A stretch of DNA of 64,000 nucleotides, from positions 34,623,571 through 34,687,570 of the forward strand of contig OU862927.1 in the NCBI GenBank assembly GCA_917880885.1, written 5' to 3'. The notes below the pieces were generated by a model that worked only from the letters and a program-made list of their open reading frames with translations, made no database searches and was not told the origin of the DNA. This document shows positions 1 through 10,640 of the stretch, one piece after another (within the stretch, counting starts at the first letter, position 1; each line of letters starts with the position of its first letter). Position numbers and translations under genes: made by a program. The stretch comes from Limnephilus marmoratus. Its lineage: Eukaryota > Arthropoda > Insecta > Trichoptera > Limnephilidae.

Positions 1-379
1 TATAAAATGCCACTCATGTGTCTTTCATTACCTGTTACTAGAATTAATACATTGTGCTAATTACAGTCTACTCTATTATTCTGTCAATCCAATTCATTGT
101 ATAAATAAATTTATAAAAAACTTTCAACGTATCATCGCTGTTTCGTTGTTACCGGGGACGAGGTGGCAATAATGTACACAGTAGATTATTTTGAGCAAGA
201 TGGTCTCGCATTACAGATGTAAAGTATATGTTATAGATTTTGAAAGAAAAGAAGGTATGTATTAGAAATACAAAATTATATTAAAATAAAATGACATCCT
301 GAAAGTTAAGGTTGTCGTCTGGCAAGGGCTTGCTTAGGTTTAATACTTCATGTTGATACTGTTGTAAGTTGAAATCCCT

Positions 380-488
380 TCAGGATGATTCCCAGCCAGT
401 TCCCAAGATGGCGAATATCATGACCAAGGTCCACAATCACGATCTTCAAAAATGATCCGTCGAGAGGACTGTCCAAAGCTCTCGGCCG
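380..488 (-). CDS. candidate SLC13 last exon, with a frameshift
   Basis: A pyrimidine-rich acceptor (TTTGTTCAG at 489) opens in the required phase 0 and reads a polar stretch ending LDGSFLKIVIV. The frame then turns hydrophilic and stops at 348. Shifting by one base at about 431-435 instead gives TLVMIFAILGTGWESS and a stop at 380: a hydrophobic helix with a near-terminal W, as in the last SLC13 helix. This is inferred from position, phase and hydrophobicity. It may be a one-base sequence error, an inactivating indel, or chance. Confidence 0.42.
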
Positions 489-555
489 CTGAACAAAGAA
501 TGACCCGCTTTCTTTTCAAATATGATGATTTCAATCTCTGCAGGATCAACAACTC

Positions 556-655
556 CACATTTCCACACAGCATCCCCAAAGATGACATAGGCCCTGAGGG
601 AAATTATTTTCCTCAGGGCCTCCTGTGTGGAGCTCATGTAAAAAAAAAAAAAACT
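556..655 (+). repeat. hairpin-tail retroelement, 3' end
   Basis: CCACACAGCATCCCCAAAGA ... GGCCCTGAGGGAAATTATTT TCCTCAGGGCC, CTGTGTGGAGCTCATGT and poly(A). Double stem: CCACACAG/CTGTGTGG outside, GGCCCTGAGG/CCTCAGGGCC inside. The 5' part is missing. Confidence 0.82.
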
Positions 656-699
656 GTTGTATTCCAAAATATTGCAGGGCTTGCAATATATAGTGTCAA

Positions 700-870
700 A
701 AAAGAGTAGAAAATATAAAAACTTGAACTAATAAATTTGTAGAACTGGCAACATCAAATTAAACTGTCAAATATTTTTTTGAAGTGCAATTACACTGAAT
801 GTATAGAACACAGTAAACCACATTTTAAAAAACATTTTTTCTTCAGTTACAAATCCGAATTTTGTCATAT
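700..870 (+). repeat. interspersed repeat fragment (AAAAGAGTAGAAAATAT)
   Basis: TGTCAAAAAAGAGTAGAAAA and CACATTTTAAAAAACATTTT match 5770-5915 and the complement of 8115-8275. 870-1370 is A/T-rich with no gene seen; 1370-1870 holds a short GC-rich block (about 1470-1640) not assigned. Confidence 0.65.
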
Positions 871-1869
871 ACACGCGTAACAATCTACATAATTTGCCAC
901 ATTTCGCGAAATTAATTTATCTATCTTATAAAAGAAGTTACGATCGATTGAAAGTTTGTGTTTTATAAAACTATCCAATCCCTTTGTTTGAATTATTCAA
1001 AAATGGTCTGTGCCTAAACCATTAGTGTATTTAGAATGAAGCGTGGGACAACGACAATTATGGTGTGAAGTGATTAGTGACAGACTAAACAAGATTGGAG
1101 CAGCGTAACGCCAGGCGCCACTTGAAGCTCAAGATAAGATATATTTATTTTTCAATAACCCCATTTTTTGTCAAACAAATTTATTGCTTTCAGGTTTAGT
1201 GAATTTTGTTTATTTACGAAGGTGACATCACAAGCTCTTTCCCTTTTGAATTCTTTCAATATTATTTTGTGAATGTACCTACGTCGCAGTCAAAAACATA
1301 CATGAAGCAGTTATTAATTTTGGCTCACAAATTCTTTTTTAATTTAAAAAAAAATTAAATGAAGACAATACCTATAAGCGAGACTCAATCGAGGGTCTGG
1401 AGACAGAGGAATCAGAGTGAGAGATAGATTTTGGAACCTATGGGATTCTCCTTTATTTTATTTTTTTTTTTGTGGGTATGCCGCACGGGGGACCCAACTG
1501 CTCCCGCCTGAGGCCGGTGTGTGGTGTGTTGTGGGGCTGGGGGTAAGAGACGGGAGGGAGGAGATCTGGTCGCCGGAAGCGGCTGGGGCCATTTCGTTCA
1601 ACGATTTGAGCAATGCACCGAGGCGATGCTGGGATGTGCACACGAAAACCAATTTTTTCTTTTTTGACAACATGTTTTTGGGTCCAGGTTCTTGGGTTTT
1701 CGGTTTTTAGGTTTATGGTTTTAGGATTTTACAGAATTTTTATTTCAGTCAAAAACCTGAGAGATGTTCTTCTCAAGTACACCTTTTATCATTAATTAAT
1801 TCACTCGTTTATTACACTTCGGGGAGTGTCATCTATTCTCTTTTGGATTATCTGTTTCGAGTATTCAAG

Positions 1870-2743
1870 AAAATGATAGAAGATGCAAGAAGAAACACGA
1901 AGGGCCAAGAAAGGTCAAGAAGAACTAAGACGCAGCAAAAATAGACACAAAGAGTAAGAAAAACCAAGAAATCAGGAAGAGGCTAAAAGAAGCAAGAAGA
2001 GGCAAGAACAGAGTAGAAGAAACACAAAGATACAAGGAAATGGAGGCAAAACTGAGACGAGCCGACAATAGGTGAGAATTTGAAAGAAAGTGCAGTAAAA
2101 ACAAAAATGAGTGAAGAAAACCTAAGAAGAAGCAAATATTAGACGAAAAGAGACAAGAAATAGCAAGCAGTACCGAAAATATCCAAGAGACAAGAGAAAA
2201 GAGCCGACAAGATCCAAGAAGAAGCAAGAAAAGCCAATAAGAGGCAAAGAGAGCCATGAACATCCAAGAAGGAGCAAGAAAATGCGAGAACATTCAATAA
2301 GAGATAAGTAGAGACAAGATTAAGACAAGCAGAGGCCAGAAGAGACAAGAAGAGATGATAAGAGACAAGAAGAAGCAAGAAGAGACAAGAAGAAGACCAT
2401 TAGAGGCAAGACGAGCCGAGAAGAGACGAGTAGATTCCAAAAGAGACAAGAAGAAACAAGAAAAGCGAGAAGAGACGAGAAGAGCCAAGCAGAGCCAAGA
2501 AGAGTCGAGAAGACCCAAGAAGATAGCAGAGGCAAGAAGAGACGTGAATTTGAAGAAGAAGCAAGAAGAAACAATCCGAGAAGAGACGAGGAAATCCCAA
2601 AGAGACCAGAAGAAATAAGAAAAAGTAAGAAGAGACAAGGAAAGCTAAAAAGAGGCAAGCAGAGCCAAAAACAGTCAATAAGATCCAAGAAGATGCAAGA
2701 AGAAACAAGAAGATCTAAGAGCCGAGAAGAGGCAAGAAGAATA
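1870..2743 (+). repeat. polypurine decamer array, copy 1
   Basis: Degenerate tandem 10-mers of the type AG(A/C)CAAGAAG, about 870 bp, almost all purine plus C on the plus strand. Interrupted at its right end by a foldback (2744-3135), after which the conserved tail continues. The many open frames here in both directions are compositional. Confidence 0.88.
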
Positions 2744-3135
2744 TATACAGGGTGTAACAGAACGTACCCGAGGGATTTTAACCATCGATTCCTGACATCA
2801 TATGGAGTAAAAAATGTAAATGAAATTTTGGTCTCCGGTGACATTTTTGATGTTTTTTTTTTTTTTTTTTTCTACAAAAACATAAAAAAATGGAAGTTGT
2901 TGAACAGTTGGAGGAGGGGTAAGGGGTTCGTCGGACACCCGGCTGAGTGACCAGTGACGACATGCGGAAGAATTCTTTTTTTGTTTGATTTTGAAGAAAA
3001 AAAATTTGAAAAAAAAAAAAAAAGTTGTCAAAAAAAGTCACCGGAGACCAAAATTTCATTTACATTTTTTACTCCAAATATGCTCAGGAATCGCTGGTTA
3101 AAATCCCTCGGGTACGTCCTGTTACACCCTGTATA
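2744..3135. mobile_element. foldback TIR element inside polypurine copy 1
   Basis: About 100-bp inverted arms: TATACAGGGTGTAACAGAAC ... and ... GTCCTGTTACACCCTGTATA, with the inner arm ATGAAATTTTGGTCTCCGGT. A diverged relative is at about 44250-44578. Confidence 0.85.
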
Positions 3136-3345
3136 ACGCTAAATCCATTCCTTTATTCCTGCCCTTCCTAAATTCCAATATTGGCTTATTAGGTTACCAT
3201 GTATACCGGTCGATTAAACTCCAACCTCCTTCCTATCCTCAGAGCACGTGTTCCAAGTCCTAACAAACTAGTGCCCACTGGTGTACCGGTCTCACCGGGA
3301 CAGGAGTGCTCCTGGCTGGGGTGGTACAATCGTATCGTATCAATA
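3136..3345 (+). repeat. conserved tail of polypurine element, copy 1
   Basis: AACGCTAAATCCATTCC, then CCAATATTGGCTTATTAGG, TATACCGGTCGATTAAACTC, GTACCGGTCTCACCGGGACA and CTGGGGTGGTACAATCGTAT. Same order as in copies 2 and 3. In the original element it directly followed the array. Confidence 0.85.
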
Positions 3346-3481
3346 ATAGGAAACAATAGGAAACTGGAAGATTCAGGTGGAAGAAATCGGATTATTTCAG
3401 AAGCCATTACCACTGGGTAAAAGTAATGAGAAAGTGAATGGGTGGGAGTGGGGTGGGGTTGCGTGGCGGAACAAAGTGGCT

Positions 3482-4067
3482 AGTTCCAATCTAAAGAGTA
3501 CAGAAGAGCCAAAAATGGGCGGTAAGAAGTAAGAAGACTCAAAAAGAGTCAAGAAGAACCAAGAGGAGAAAAGGCGAGTAAAGAAGAGCCAATGGAGATA
3601 AGGCATGAGGAAGAGGTCCCAGGGGGGGGGGGGGGAGATGTAAGAAGAGTCACGAGTCACTAGAAGAGACAAGTAGAGATAAGAAGAGACAAGAAGAACC
3701 AAGAAGAGATAAGATCTCCGGAGAGACAAGATGACTCAAGAAGAAGCAAGAAGTGACAAGAAAAGCCAAGAAGAGCCGAGAAGAGCCGAGAAGATTCAAG
3801 AAGCGGCAAGAAGAGACAGAATACCAGAAGAGCCAAGAAGAAGCAAGAAGATCCAAGAAGCGAGAAGAGACTAGAAGATCCCAGAAGTCACAAGAGAGAC
3901 AACAAAAGCCAAAGCGGCAAGAAGAGCCAAGAAAGGCAAGAAGAGACAAGAAGAAGCAAGAAAAAAAAGAGAAGATCCATGAAGATGCAAGTGACAAGAA
4001 GAGTCAAGAAGATTCAAAAGAGCCGAGAAGAGGCAAGAAGAAGGAAGATACATAGAAAGGGGGGAAA
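3482..4067 (+). repeat. polypurine decamer array, copy 2
   Basis: Same AG(A/C)CAAGAAG-type decamers, about 585 bp, with a short G run at 3620. Runs without a break into its tail. Confidence 0.88.
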
Positions 4068-4287
4068 AAACAACGCTCAATCCGTTCCTTTATTCCTGCC
4101 CATCCTTAATTCCAATATTGGCTTATTAGGTTGCCATGTATACCGGTCGATTAAACTCCAACCTCCTTCCCATCCTCAGAGCATGTGTTCCAGTCCTAAC
4201 AAATCAGTGCCCCCTGGTGTACCGGTCTCACCGGGACAGGAGTACTCCTGGCTGGGGTGGTACAATCGTATCGTATCGTATCGTATG
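4068..4287 (+). repeat. conserved tail of polypurine element, copy 2, with CGTAT end
   Basis: About 90 percent like the copy 1 tail by eye. Ends ACAATCGTATCGTATCGTAT, a pentamer microsatellite like the 3' tails of some retroposons. Contains the palindromic ACCGGTCTCACCGG and CAGGAGTACTCCTG. Confidence 0.88.
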
Positions 4288-4806
4288 ACATAAATTTGAT
4301 TAAAAGGTGATTTATAAAGCGATTTGCTTTAATTTAATTTAACATAAATTTGAATTTAACAACAGATAGAAAGGAAGAATCACTAATGGTGAGTTTAGTT
4401 ACACTACTTTTAGATCTGAATGAGTTAAATATATTCAGATCTAAAATTAGAGACATGATCTAAAGCCCGGGCAACGCTAGGTACTTTATCTAGTATTAAA
4501 TAAATGTGAGCAATTTCTAAACTGTGCTTTATATTTTATTACATTATAGTTATTCTTCATTATGTTAACACAAAATTGCAAAGGTATAATAATAATATAC
4601 CTATATGCAATTCTAATTTTGAGATCGGTGGGTATCTATACTGCAATGAAAAAATATTTTTTCCACTATTATGCTTTTTTAATTTTTTATAAAAATGTAG
4701 GTTACACAGCTTTACTTTAAAACCGTGAGTTATATGTTTAATATTGCCATTTGATCAACAGTGGCGCCCTCATATATATTCTACTCTTATTTGACAAACT
4801 GTAACC
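4287..4806 (+). repeat. interspersed repeat (TTTGTCAAATAAGAGTAGAA family)
   Basis: GACATAAATTTGATTAAA ... GAAAGGAAGAATCACTAATG ... AGTGGCGCCCTC ... ACTCTTATTTGACAAACTG. Other copies at 5956-6720 and 8075-8482. Confidence 0.8.
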
Positions 4807-5285
4807 AATGCCCAAATGTCGATGGGCAAGTACTGCCAAGATGCCACACATCGAGACCATAAATAAAGTGTGTATAAGAGGGTGCACACATGACACACCT
4901 TGTTACAAATACTTTTATGTAAAAATGTCACCCCGTCACACCCCGAAATAATTTTAATCATTAATTTAATTGCATTGAATTTTGTCATAATGGGGTATTT
5001 CCACATTTTTAAAAATTTTATTAATTTTGTCAGTTTTTAAAATCAATAATATTGAATGAAAACATATAAAACAAATTTTTTAGTAGGATGATTAAAATCA
5101 GAAAAATGATCTTTATTAAATATTCCGTACATTTTCAACAGAATCCCTCGTTTGTGGAAATACCCCATTCTATTGGGATTTGAACTCTGGCCTTGAAAAG
5201 TTGAAACAATATTTATAATTCAAAAACACTACGTCTATTATCTTTTATGGCACAGTGGAATGTAAAAATAAAGTTAAGTTAAAGC

Positions 5286-5722
5286 TCTATGCCCACTACA
5301 CCGTTCCATACCATGACCGTAACCGTAGCGGCGCATGCAAAAAAGTATTCTTTGTATCGATCAGTATGAAACGCTGCCCGATTAGACCGTTCCGTAACCG
5401 ACCAACACCGTCGCATACCATGACCGGACTGACGGCGAATTCTCGATGACAATATTTTGCAGGTGCCGGTCCGCTCTGTGCCTGGCACGCGACGGAACGG
5501 AACGGTCTAGTGGGCAGCGTTTCATACTGATCGATACAAAGAATACTTTTTTGAATGCGCCGCTACGGTTACGGTCATGGTATGGAACGGTGTAGTGGGC
5601 AGAGTTCCTTTACGTATACGGTGTTAGCACGTTCTAGTGGGCATAGTAGAGCGTAGCGTGTTTATTTCGTGTCTGATACGTTCATAGTACGGTCATGGTA
5701 TGGAACGGTGTAATGGGCATAG
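5286..5722. mobile_element. foldback element with repeated subterminal motif
   Basis: Ends CTATGCCCACTACACCGTTC and GAACGGTGTAATGGGCATAG. The motif GGTCATGGTATGGAACGGTG recurs three times on one arm or as its complement, and TTTGTATCGATCAGTATGAA pairs with its complement at 5519. Confidence 0.82.
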
Positions 5723-5955
5723 ACCTTAATGGATAAATTCTAGCATGATTAATAGTCTATCAATTAAAAGTAGAAAATATGAAAAATGTAACTATTAAAG
5801 TTGTAGGCTGGCAACGCCAATTTAACTGCCAAATATTCTTTTTAAAGCGCAATGACACTGAAAATATAGAACACTGTAAATCACACTTTAAAAAACATTT
5901 TTTTTGTTCTTAAAGAAAAAAATTAAAATGGAAGAAGCACTGATGTTAAGGTACC

Positions 5956-6720
5956 TACTTAATGACATAAATTTGATTAAATGATGTTTTACAAAGTGAT
6001 ATGCTTTCATTTAATTTAACATAAATTTGAATTTAAAAGTAGGTAGAAAGGAAGAATCACTAATGGTGAGTTTAGTTACACTACTTTTAGATCTGAATGA
6101 GTTAAAATATATTCAGATCTAAAATTAGAGACATATCGCTAGCATTAGATGTGAGCAATTCCTAAACTGTGCTTTATATTTTATTACAATATCGTTATTC
6201 TTCATTATGTTATAATATACATTAATTGCAAAGGTATAATTAATATAACTACAGTTTGTCAAATAAGAGTAGAAAACATAGAAGGGCGCCACTATGGTTC
6301 AAATGGCAATACTAAACATATAACTCATGGTGTTGATGTAAAGCTGTGTGTGTGTAACCTACATTTTTATAAAAAATTAAAAAGGCATAAAAGTGAAAAA
6401 CTTATTTTTTCACTACAATATAGCTACCCACTGATCTCAAAATTAGAATTGTGTATAGGTATATTATTATTATACCTTCGCAATTTTGTGTTAACATAAT
6501 GAAGAAAAACGATAATGTAATAAAATATAAAGCACAGTTTAGAAATTGCTCACATTTATTTAATACTAGCTTAAGTACCTAGCGTTGCCTGGGCTTTAGA
6601 TCGTGTCTCTAATTTTAGATCTGAATATATTGAACTCATTCAGATCTAAAAGTAGTGTAATCAAACTCACCATTAGTGATTCTTCCTTTCTATCTACTGT
6701 TAAATTCATATTTATGTTAA
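5956..6720. repeat. large inverted pair of the same repeat
   Basis: 5956-6260 runs forward (AGGAAGAATCACTAATGGTG, TTTTAGATCTGAATGAG, CTGTGCTTTATATTTTATTA) and 6260-6720 runs back as its complement, making a palindrome of about 760 bp. It begins next to a Helitron at 6722. Confidence 0.82.
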
Positions 6721-6721
6721 A

Positions 6722-7113
6722 CTAGCTGGTACCCGGCATGCGTTGCTATGCCATTTAATAAAGAAATTGTTTCTCCCTGCGTGTCCTTTCCCATTCGTCC
6801 CGTTCCCCTTCCATCCCCTCCCCCATTCCTCTACCGCGTCAACTTCCACCAGACAATAACGAACACAACAAAAAAGAATTATCCAACATTGTGCATTTGT
6901 TCGGAAGTTATGCGGAAGGTAGTACATACATTTCGGCGATTCATTTTAATACAAATTTCATAATGCCAGAGCTCACCAGTAGTTTTATACAAACCTTGTC
7001 CTGACAATAACAAACGCAACAAAAAAAGAATTATCCAATTTGGTGCAGTCATTCGGAAGTTATGCGCGTACATACATTGTGGCGATTCATTTTTATTTAT
7101 ATAGAAGAGAAGA
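6722..7113 (-). mobile_element. short non-autonomous Helitron
   Basis: Minus-strand start TCTTCTCTTCTATATAAAT after A; end GCCGGGTACCAGCTAG before T. It contains two copies of the CCGAA-TGACTGCACCAA-type block also present in the Helitron at 42835-43994, plus a C-rich tract. It abuts a TTAA that begins the piggyBac-like remnant. Confidence 0.8.
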
Positions 7114-7960
7114 TTAACAGGTTCACTGCCGGCGACTCCGGTCGGAGCCATTCGGCGTCTTGCACTGGGTGCTGGCGGCTCCGGCCGGAGCCATGAGTAG
7201 TATGTCTGCACAAACATCATTTTGCTGCCGGCACTCGCGGCGGAGGGTTATTTTTGTAGCTGGCGTTGTTGTTGACAATTTTTTTTTTTTAATTTATTTT
7301 TTTATTTATTTATTTCTATATATTACAGTATTTACCTATTTATTATAATTTTTACATAATATATTTTGAAATTTAATTATGTTGGGTGTAAGGTAGGTTT
7401 GAGAAGGTGAAACTGTGGATGGGTATGAATTGCATCAACATTTTACAGCGATCGGTTTTCAAAGAAAAATTAGTTTATTGTTGTAAAGGGCCATTTAAAA
7501 AAGTACCCGATAAGTGGAAAAATGAGTAAAATTTACTATCCAGACAGAGAACTCTCCCTTGATGAGGTAAGATATTGTGGTGTGGGCGATTATAGTTCAG
7601 ACAATACATAAATAATTAACGTCAAAAGTATGGTGTGAATTTTGAAATTTCATGTGTACGGGGGATTGGCTGATGCAGATGTAGGTGGAAAGGGTCATCC
7701 AAGCAAAGTACTCATGAAATTGATCAAAGGTTATTTGAATTTGTGGTTACACGTTGCACATGGATATGTTGCTATTTTTGTTTGATTTTTATCAAAATAA
7801 AGAGTAGAGAGTAAAAAGAGTGCGACCAAACGGACGAAACCGCCGGCACCTGCTAAGTGATTTTCAACCATGGTGCCGCCGGCTCCGGCCGGAGTCGTGA
7901 TTTTTTTTGCTTTTTTTTTACATTTCCACTGAAAAAAAAACTTTTGCAATGATATATTAT
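7114..7960 (+). pseudogene. piggyBac-like transposase remnant
   Basis: Starts TTAACAGGTTCACTGCCGGC. At about 7480-7740 the plus strand reads FKKVPDKWKN, YYPDRELSLDEV, and after shifts RQYI, KYGVNFEISCV and KVLMKLIKGYL, the piggyBac DDE-domain order (PDRELSxDE...GRLxFRQYIKxKRxKYGVKF). Several stops and indels. Palindromic GGCTCCGGCCGGAGCC motifs at about 7178 and 7873 flank it. The right terminus was not identified. Confidence 0.68.
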
Positions 7961-8009
7961 TCTTGTAAGTATATTTAAAAACTAAAAAATATTTGGCACC
8001 TAGGTTGAG

Positions 8010-8041
<32 letters not shown>

Positions 8042-8074
8042 GGAACATAATGTGCATATGCGGCAGCGAACTTG

Positions 8075-8482
8075 TTAAATGAAAGCGAATCGCTTTATAA
8101 AACACTTTTAATCAAATTTATGTCATGAACAAAAATGTTTTTTAAAATGTGGTTTACTGTATTCTATACATTCAGTGACATTGCACTTTAAAAGAATATT
8201 TGACAGTTAAATTGGTGTTGCCAGCCTACAAATTTTGTAGTTCAATTTTTTATATTTTCTACTCTTTTTTGACAGACAATTTATGCAATTCTAATTTTGA
8301 GATCAGTGGGTATCTACATTGCAATGAAAAATATTTTTTTTCACTTTTATGCTTTTTTAATTTTTTTACAAAAGTGTAAGTTAAACAGCTTTACATTACC
8401 ACCATGAGTTATATTTTGAGTATTGCCATTTGAACAACAGTGGCGCCCTCCCATGTTTTATACTGTTATTTGACAAACTGTA
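8075..8482 (-). repeat. composite of two local repeat families
   Basis: 8075-8275 is the complement of 700-870 and 5780-5920 (GTTTTTTAAAATGTGGTTTACT; GGTGTTGCCAGCCTAC). 8280-8482 resembles 4610-4806. Confidence 0.75.
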
Positions 8483-8551
8483 CCAATGGATTCTAGATGG
8501 ATACTTAACGCAGCTAAGGTAAGAAAGGGTATTTAAAGTGTTGTTACATAC

Positions 8552-8689
8552 AATCTTGTTGCCGGGGATGTGAGCATACGCCATGACCATGGCATTGGGG
8601 GGGGTGCCCACGGCCGTGTGGAAAGGGAAAGAACAAGCCAGCACCACGGGCAACATCAGCCTTATCGGGTTGGTCTCTGTTACCACCGC
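8552..8689 (-). CDS. SLC13 exon 13, TPPNA motif
   Basis: 46 codons, phase 0 on both sides. Contains NPIRLMLPVVLACSFPFHTA followed by VGTPPNAMV, matching SLC13 HPxxLMIPVxIACSxAFMLP-VATPPNAIV. Acceptor TTGCAG, donor GTATGT. It should be followed by one more exon with the last membrane helix. Confidence 0.93.
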
Positions 8690-9045
8690 CTGCAATGGAG
8701 TGAAACACGGACTTAACATATGAAACTTAAGACTAAAAAGACTCTAGACTTAAATTATTTAACTCCATATTAAAAGCAGATGATTAAGAGTACCCTTAGC
8801 TTTGGTGGGATTGGGTGCGCTAATGCTAATGCTTTTATCGCATTGCGATTGTGAACGTGGGAATGTGGACATCCAATTTCATTGAATTTTCGTTAATTTC
8901 AAAGCGATTTTAACTTGCAACCTCTGGATCCAGAACCACGGACACTATCCCTTGGAAATTGGAAAAAAGTCACATAAACCTGCTGCTAAATAACAATTCC
9001 ATGCATTCCGTAATGACATGCATTGTGATTTACACATTTGTCAAC

Positions 9046-9345
9046 TGTAATAAAGTTCTGTAAGCACTCAGATCATAGGATCACTTTATATCTCCCATAT
9101 TTCCTTTCCCTGACCTAGACTGTAACCTAGACCCTTTAATAAAGTTCTGTAAGCACTCCGATCATAGGCTCATTTTACATCTCCCGTATTTCCTTACCCT
9201 GACCTAGACTCTAACCTAGACCTTTTAATAAAGTTCTGTAAGCACTCAGATTAGGGACTCATTTTACATCTCCCATATTTCCTTACCCTGACCCAGACTG
9301 TAACCTAAGCTCTTTAATAAAGTTCTGTAAGCCCTCGATGACCTA
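9046..9345. repeat. tandem array, three and a half 91-bp units
   Basis: The unit begins AATAAAGTTCTGTAAGCACT and contains CTCCCATATTTCC and CTGACCTAGACTGTAACC. Starts fall at about 9046, 9138, 9228 and 9318. The last unit is truncated and grades into the intron just after exon 12. Each unit carries AATAAA on the plus strand, opposite to the gene. Confidence 0.85.
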
Positions 9346-9419
9346 TATGGTAATCCAGTCCCTGTAATAAAGTTGAGCAGGTTTGTCATTCTCTTCTCAT
9401 TAGAAAGTATCACATTTAC

Positions 9420-9613
9420 CACTTCGGCCACAATGGGCAGCACAATGTTGGCCAGGGTCATGTTGGAGGTGACCTCGGTGAGCAGCTCAATGGCCACCAC
9501 AAGGACGATGATGACCACCAGCGTGGACTGGTCCTCCAAGAGTCGAAACCAGCCAGAGATCACGCTGGAAGCACCCAGTTCCTTGCACCCCTTGGCCAGG
9601 GCAAAACCCGAAC
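9420..9613 (-). CDS. SLC13 exon 12, GFALAKG and second SN motif
   Basis: 2 + 192 nt, phase 1 in and phase 0 out. It starts GSGFALAKG (family GGGFALAKG) and contains ELLTEVTSNMTLANIVLPIV, the C-terminal half signature (TEFTSNxAT in relatives; here SNM). This pairs with exon 3 across the internal inverted repeat of the fold. Acceptor TGCAG, donor GTAAAT. A degenerate copy lies about 40 bp upstream on the same strand, and a 91-bp tandem array lies about 75 bp beyond the donor. Confidence 0.93.
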
Positions 9614-9654
9614 CTGCATACATAAATATATGTGATATAACACATATGAATTCA

Positions 9655-9785
9655 TGTTGGAGGTGAGCCATTGGCCACCACGAGAATGATCATAACCACC
9701 AGCGGGAACTGGACAGGACTCGGAGCCAGTTGGAGATCAGGCTGGATGCACCCAGCTCCTTGCACCAGGGTTATACCTGAATACA
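9655..9785 (-). pseudogene. decayed duplicate of SLC13 exon 12
   Basis: About 130 bp upstream of exon 12, in transcript order, aligns with it almost end to end. Shared runs include the GTGCAAGGA-CTGGGTGC block, the CTGGTGGT(C/T)AT block, and GTGGTGGCCA followed later by TCACCTCCAA. The copy has lost about 12 bp in the LAKG region and about 20 bp around the TEVTS codons, which removes the motif and the frame. A tandem exon duplication that has decayed is the simplest reading. Confidence 0.75.
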
Positions 9786-9950
9786 CAACTGTAACTACCA
9801 AAAGGTGGCGTGGAGAGGCAGCTGAGACTTCAAGGATTTTAATGCTGATGATGCATGCATAGGGAGTAATTCAATTCAATTTATTCATTTTAAAAACATT
9901 ACAAAATTAACATTTCAAAGCATTTTTAAAAGAGAGAATATTTAAGATAA

Positions 9951-10274
9951 CCACTGGAGCGCTTTTTGCCACAATATGGCACTATTTAAAATACCTAGGA
10001 TTGCTTTGCTGCAAATTTTGGCAAATTTTCCCTTTTTTGTAAGTAATTAAGTAGAAGTTTACGAATTTATAATATTTTTTCTATAAATCCTACAATTATG
10101 TGATGATCAACAAAAGATAGATGAATTTATTGGTTATATAGAACTATAATCAGTTTGTATGTCTCGATAATAAAATTCGGAGGTATGATTTTTTTAATAT
10201 GGGCGGAAAATATTCAACCAAAAATCTCGAGTAATCGGCGAAAAAAGTTTTAAATTGCGCTGTTGCTCCAGTGG
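9951..10274. mobile_element. intact copy of the same 4-bp-TSD TIR element
   Basis: 324 bp, ends CCACTGGAGCGC and GTTGCTCCAGTGG, flanked by ATAA on both sides (9947-9950, 10275-10278). Shares AATCAGTTTGTATGTCTC and the GGTATGATTTTTTTAATATG block with the 42.7-44.1 kb copy. Confidence 0.85.
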
Positions 10275-10299
10275 ATAAAATAAGCAGATTTAAACTAAC

Positions 10300-10640
10300 A
10301 TCATTAAACCTTGCCGTCTAAATTGTGCTTAATTGATGTTAAACATATAGATATTCGAAGTGATTCTATTTAACAACAAGACAATTCTCCCGACTGATGA
10401 CATGACCATTTAGTTAAAGTTAGTTCTCGGGAGATAAAAAAGTCTATGATGTGGGTGACGGAGATAACCACCTGGAACATAGAAACTAATGCCCTCCATG
10501 ATAGTGGAGTTTGCGAACCATTCATGAATCAGTCTGAAGAAATGTGTTACAATTAGCACATCCCTTCCGACCCATAGATGGTTTATACCTAGCATGCTTA
10601 ACCTGTTGAAGGCCCGAGGAACAACACGGAAATTTCACGA
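10300..10640 (-). pseudogene. LINE C-terminal fragment
   Basis: Contains SFYVPGGYLRHPHHRLFYLP, the end-of-ORF2 motif (YVP...R..HRLF) seen also at 21.5 and 49.4 kb, with broken frames on both sides. Confidence 0.6.

Noticed and set aside
1925..2844. Several overlapping open frames of 80-174 codons on both strands (Leu/Ser/Phe-rich, Lys/Arg/Glu-rich)
   Set aside because: They are translations of the polypurine decamer array in every frame; low complexity, no start context or homologous motif.
9373..9666. Plus-strand 97-codon Ser/Thr/Met-rich frame
   Set aside because: Antisense of SLC13 exon 12.
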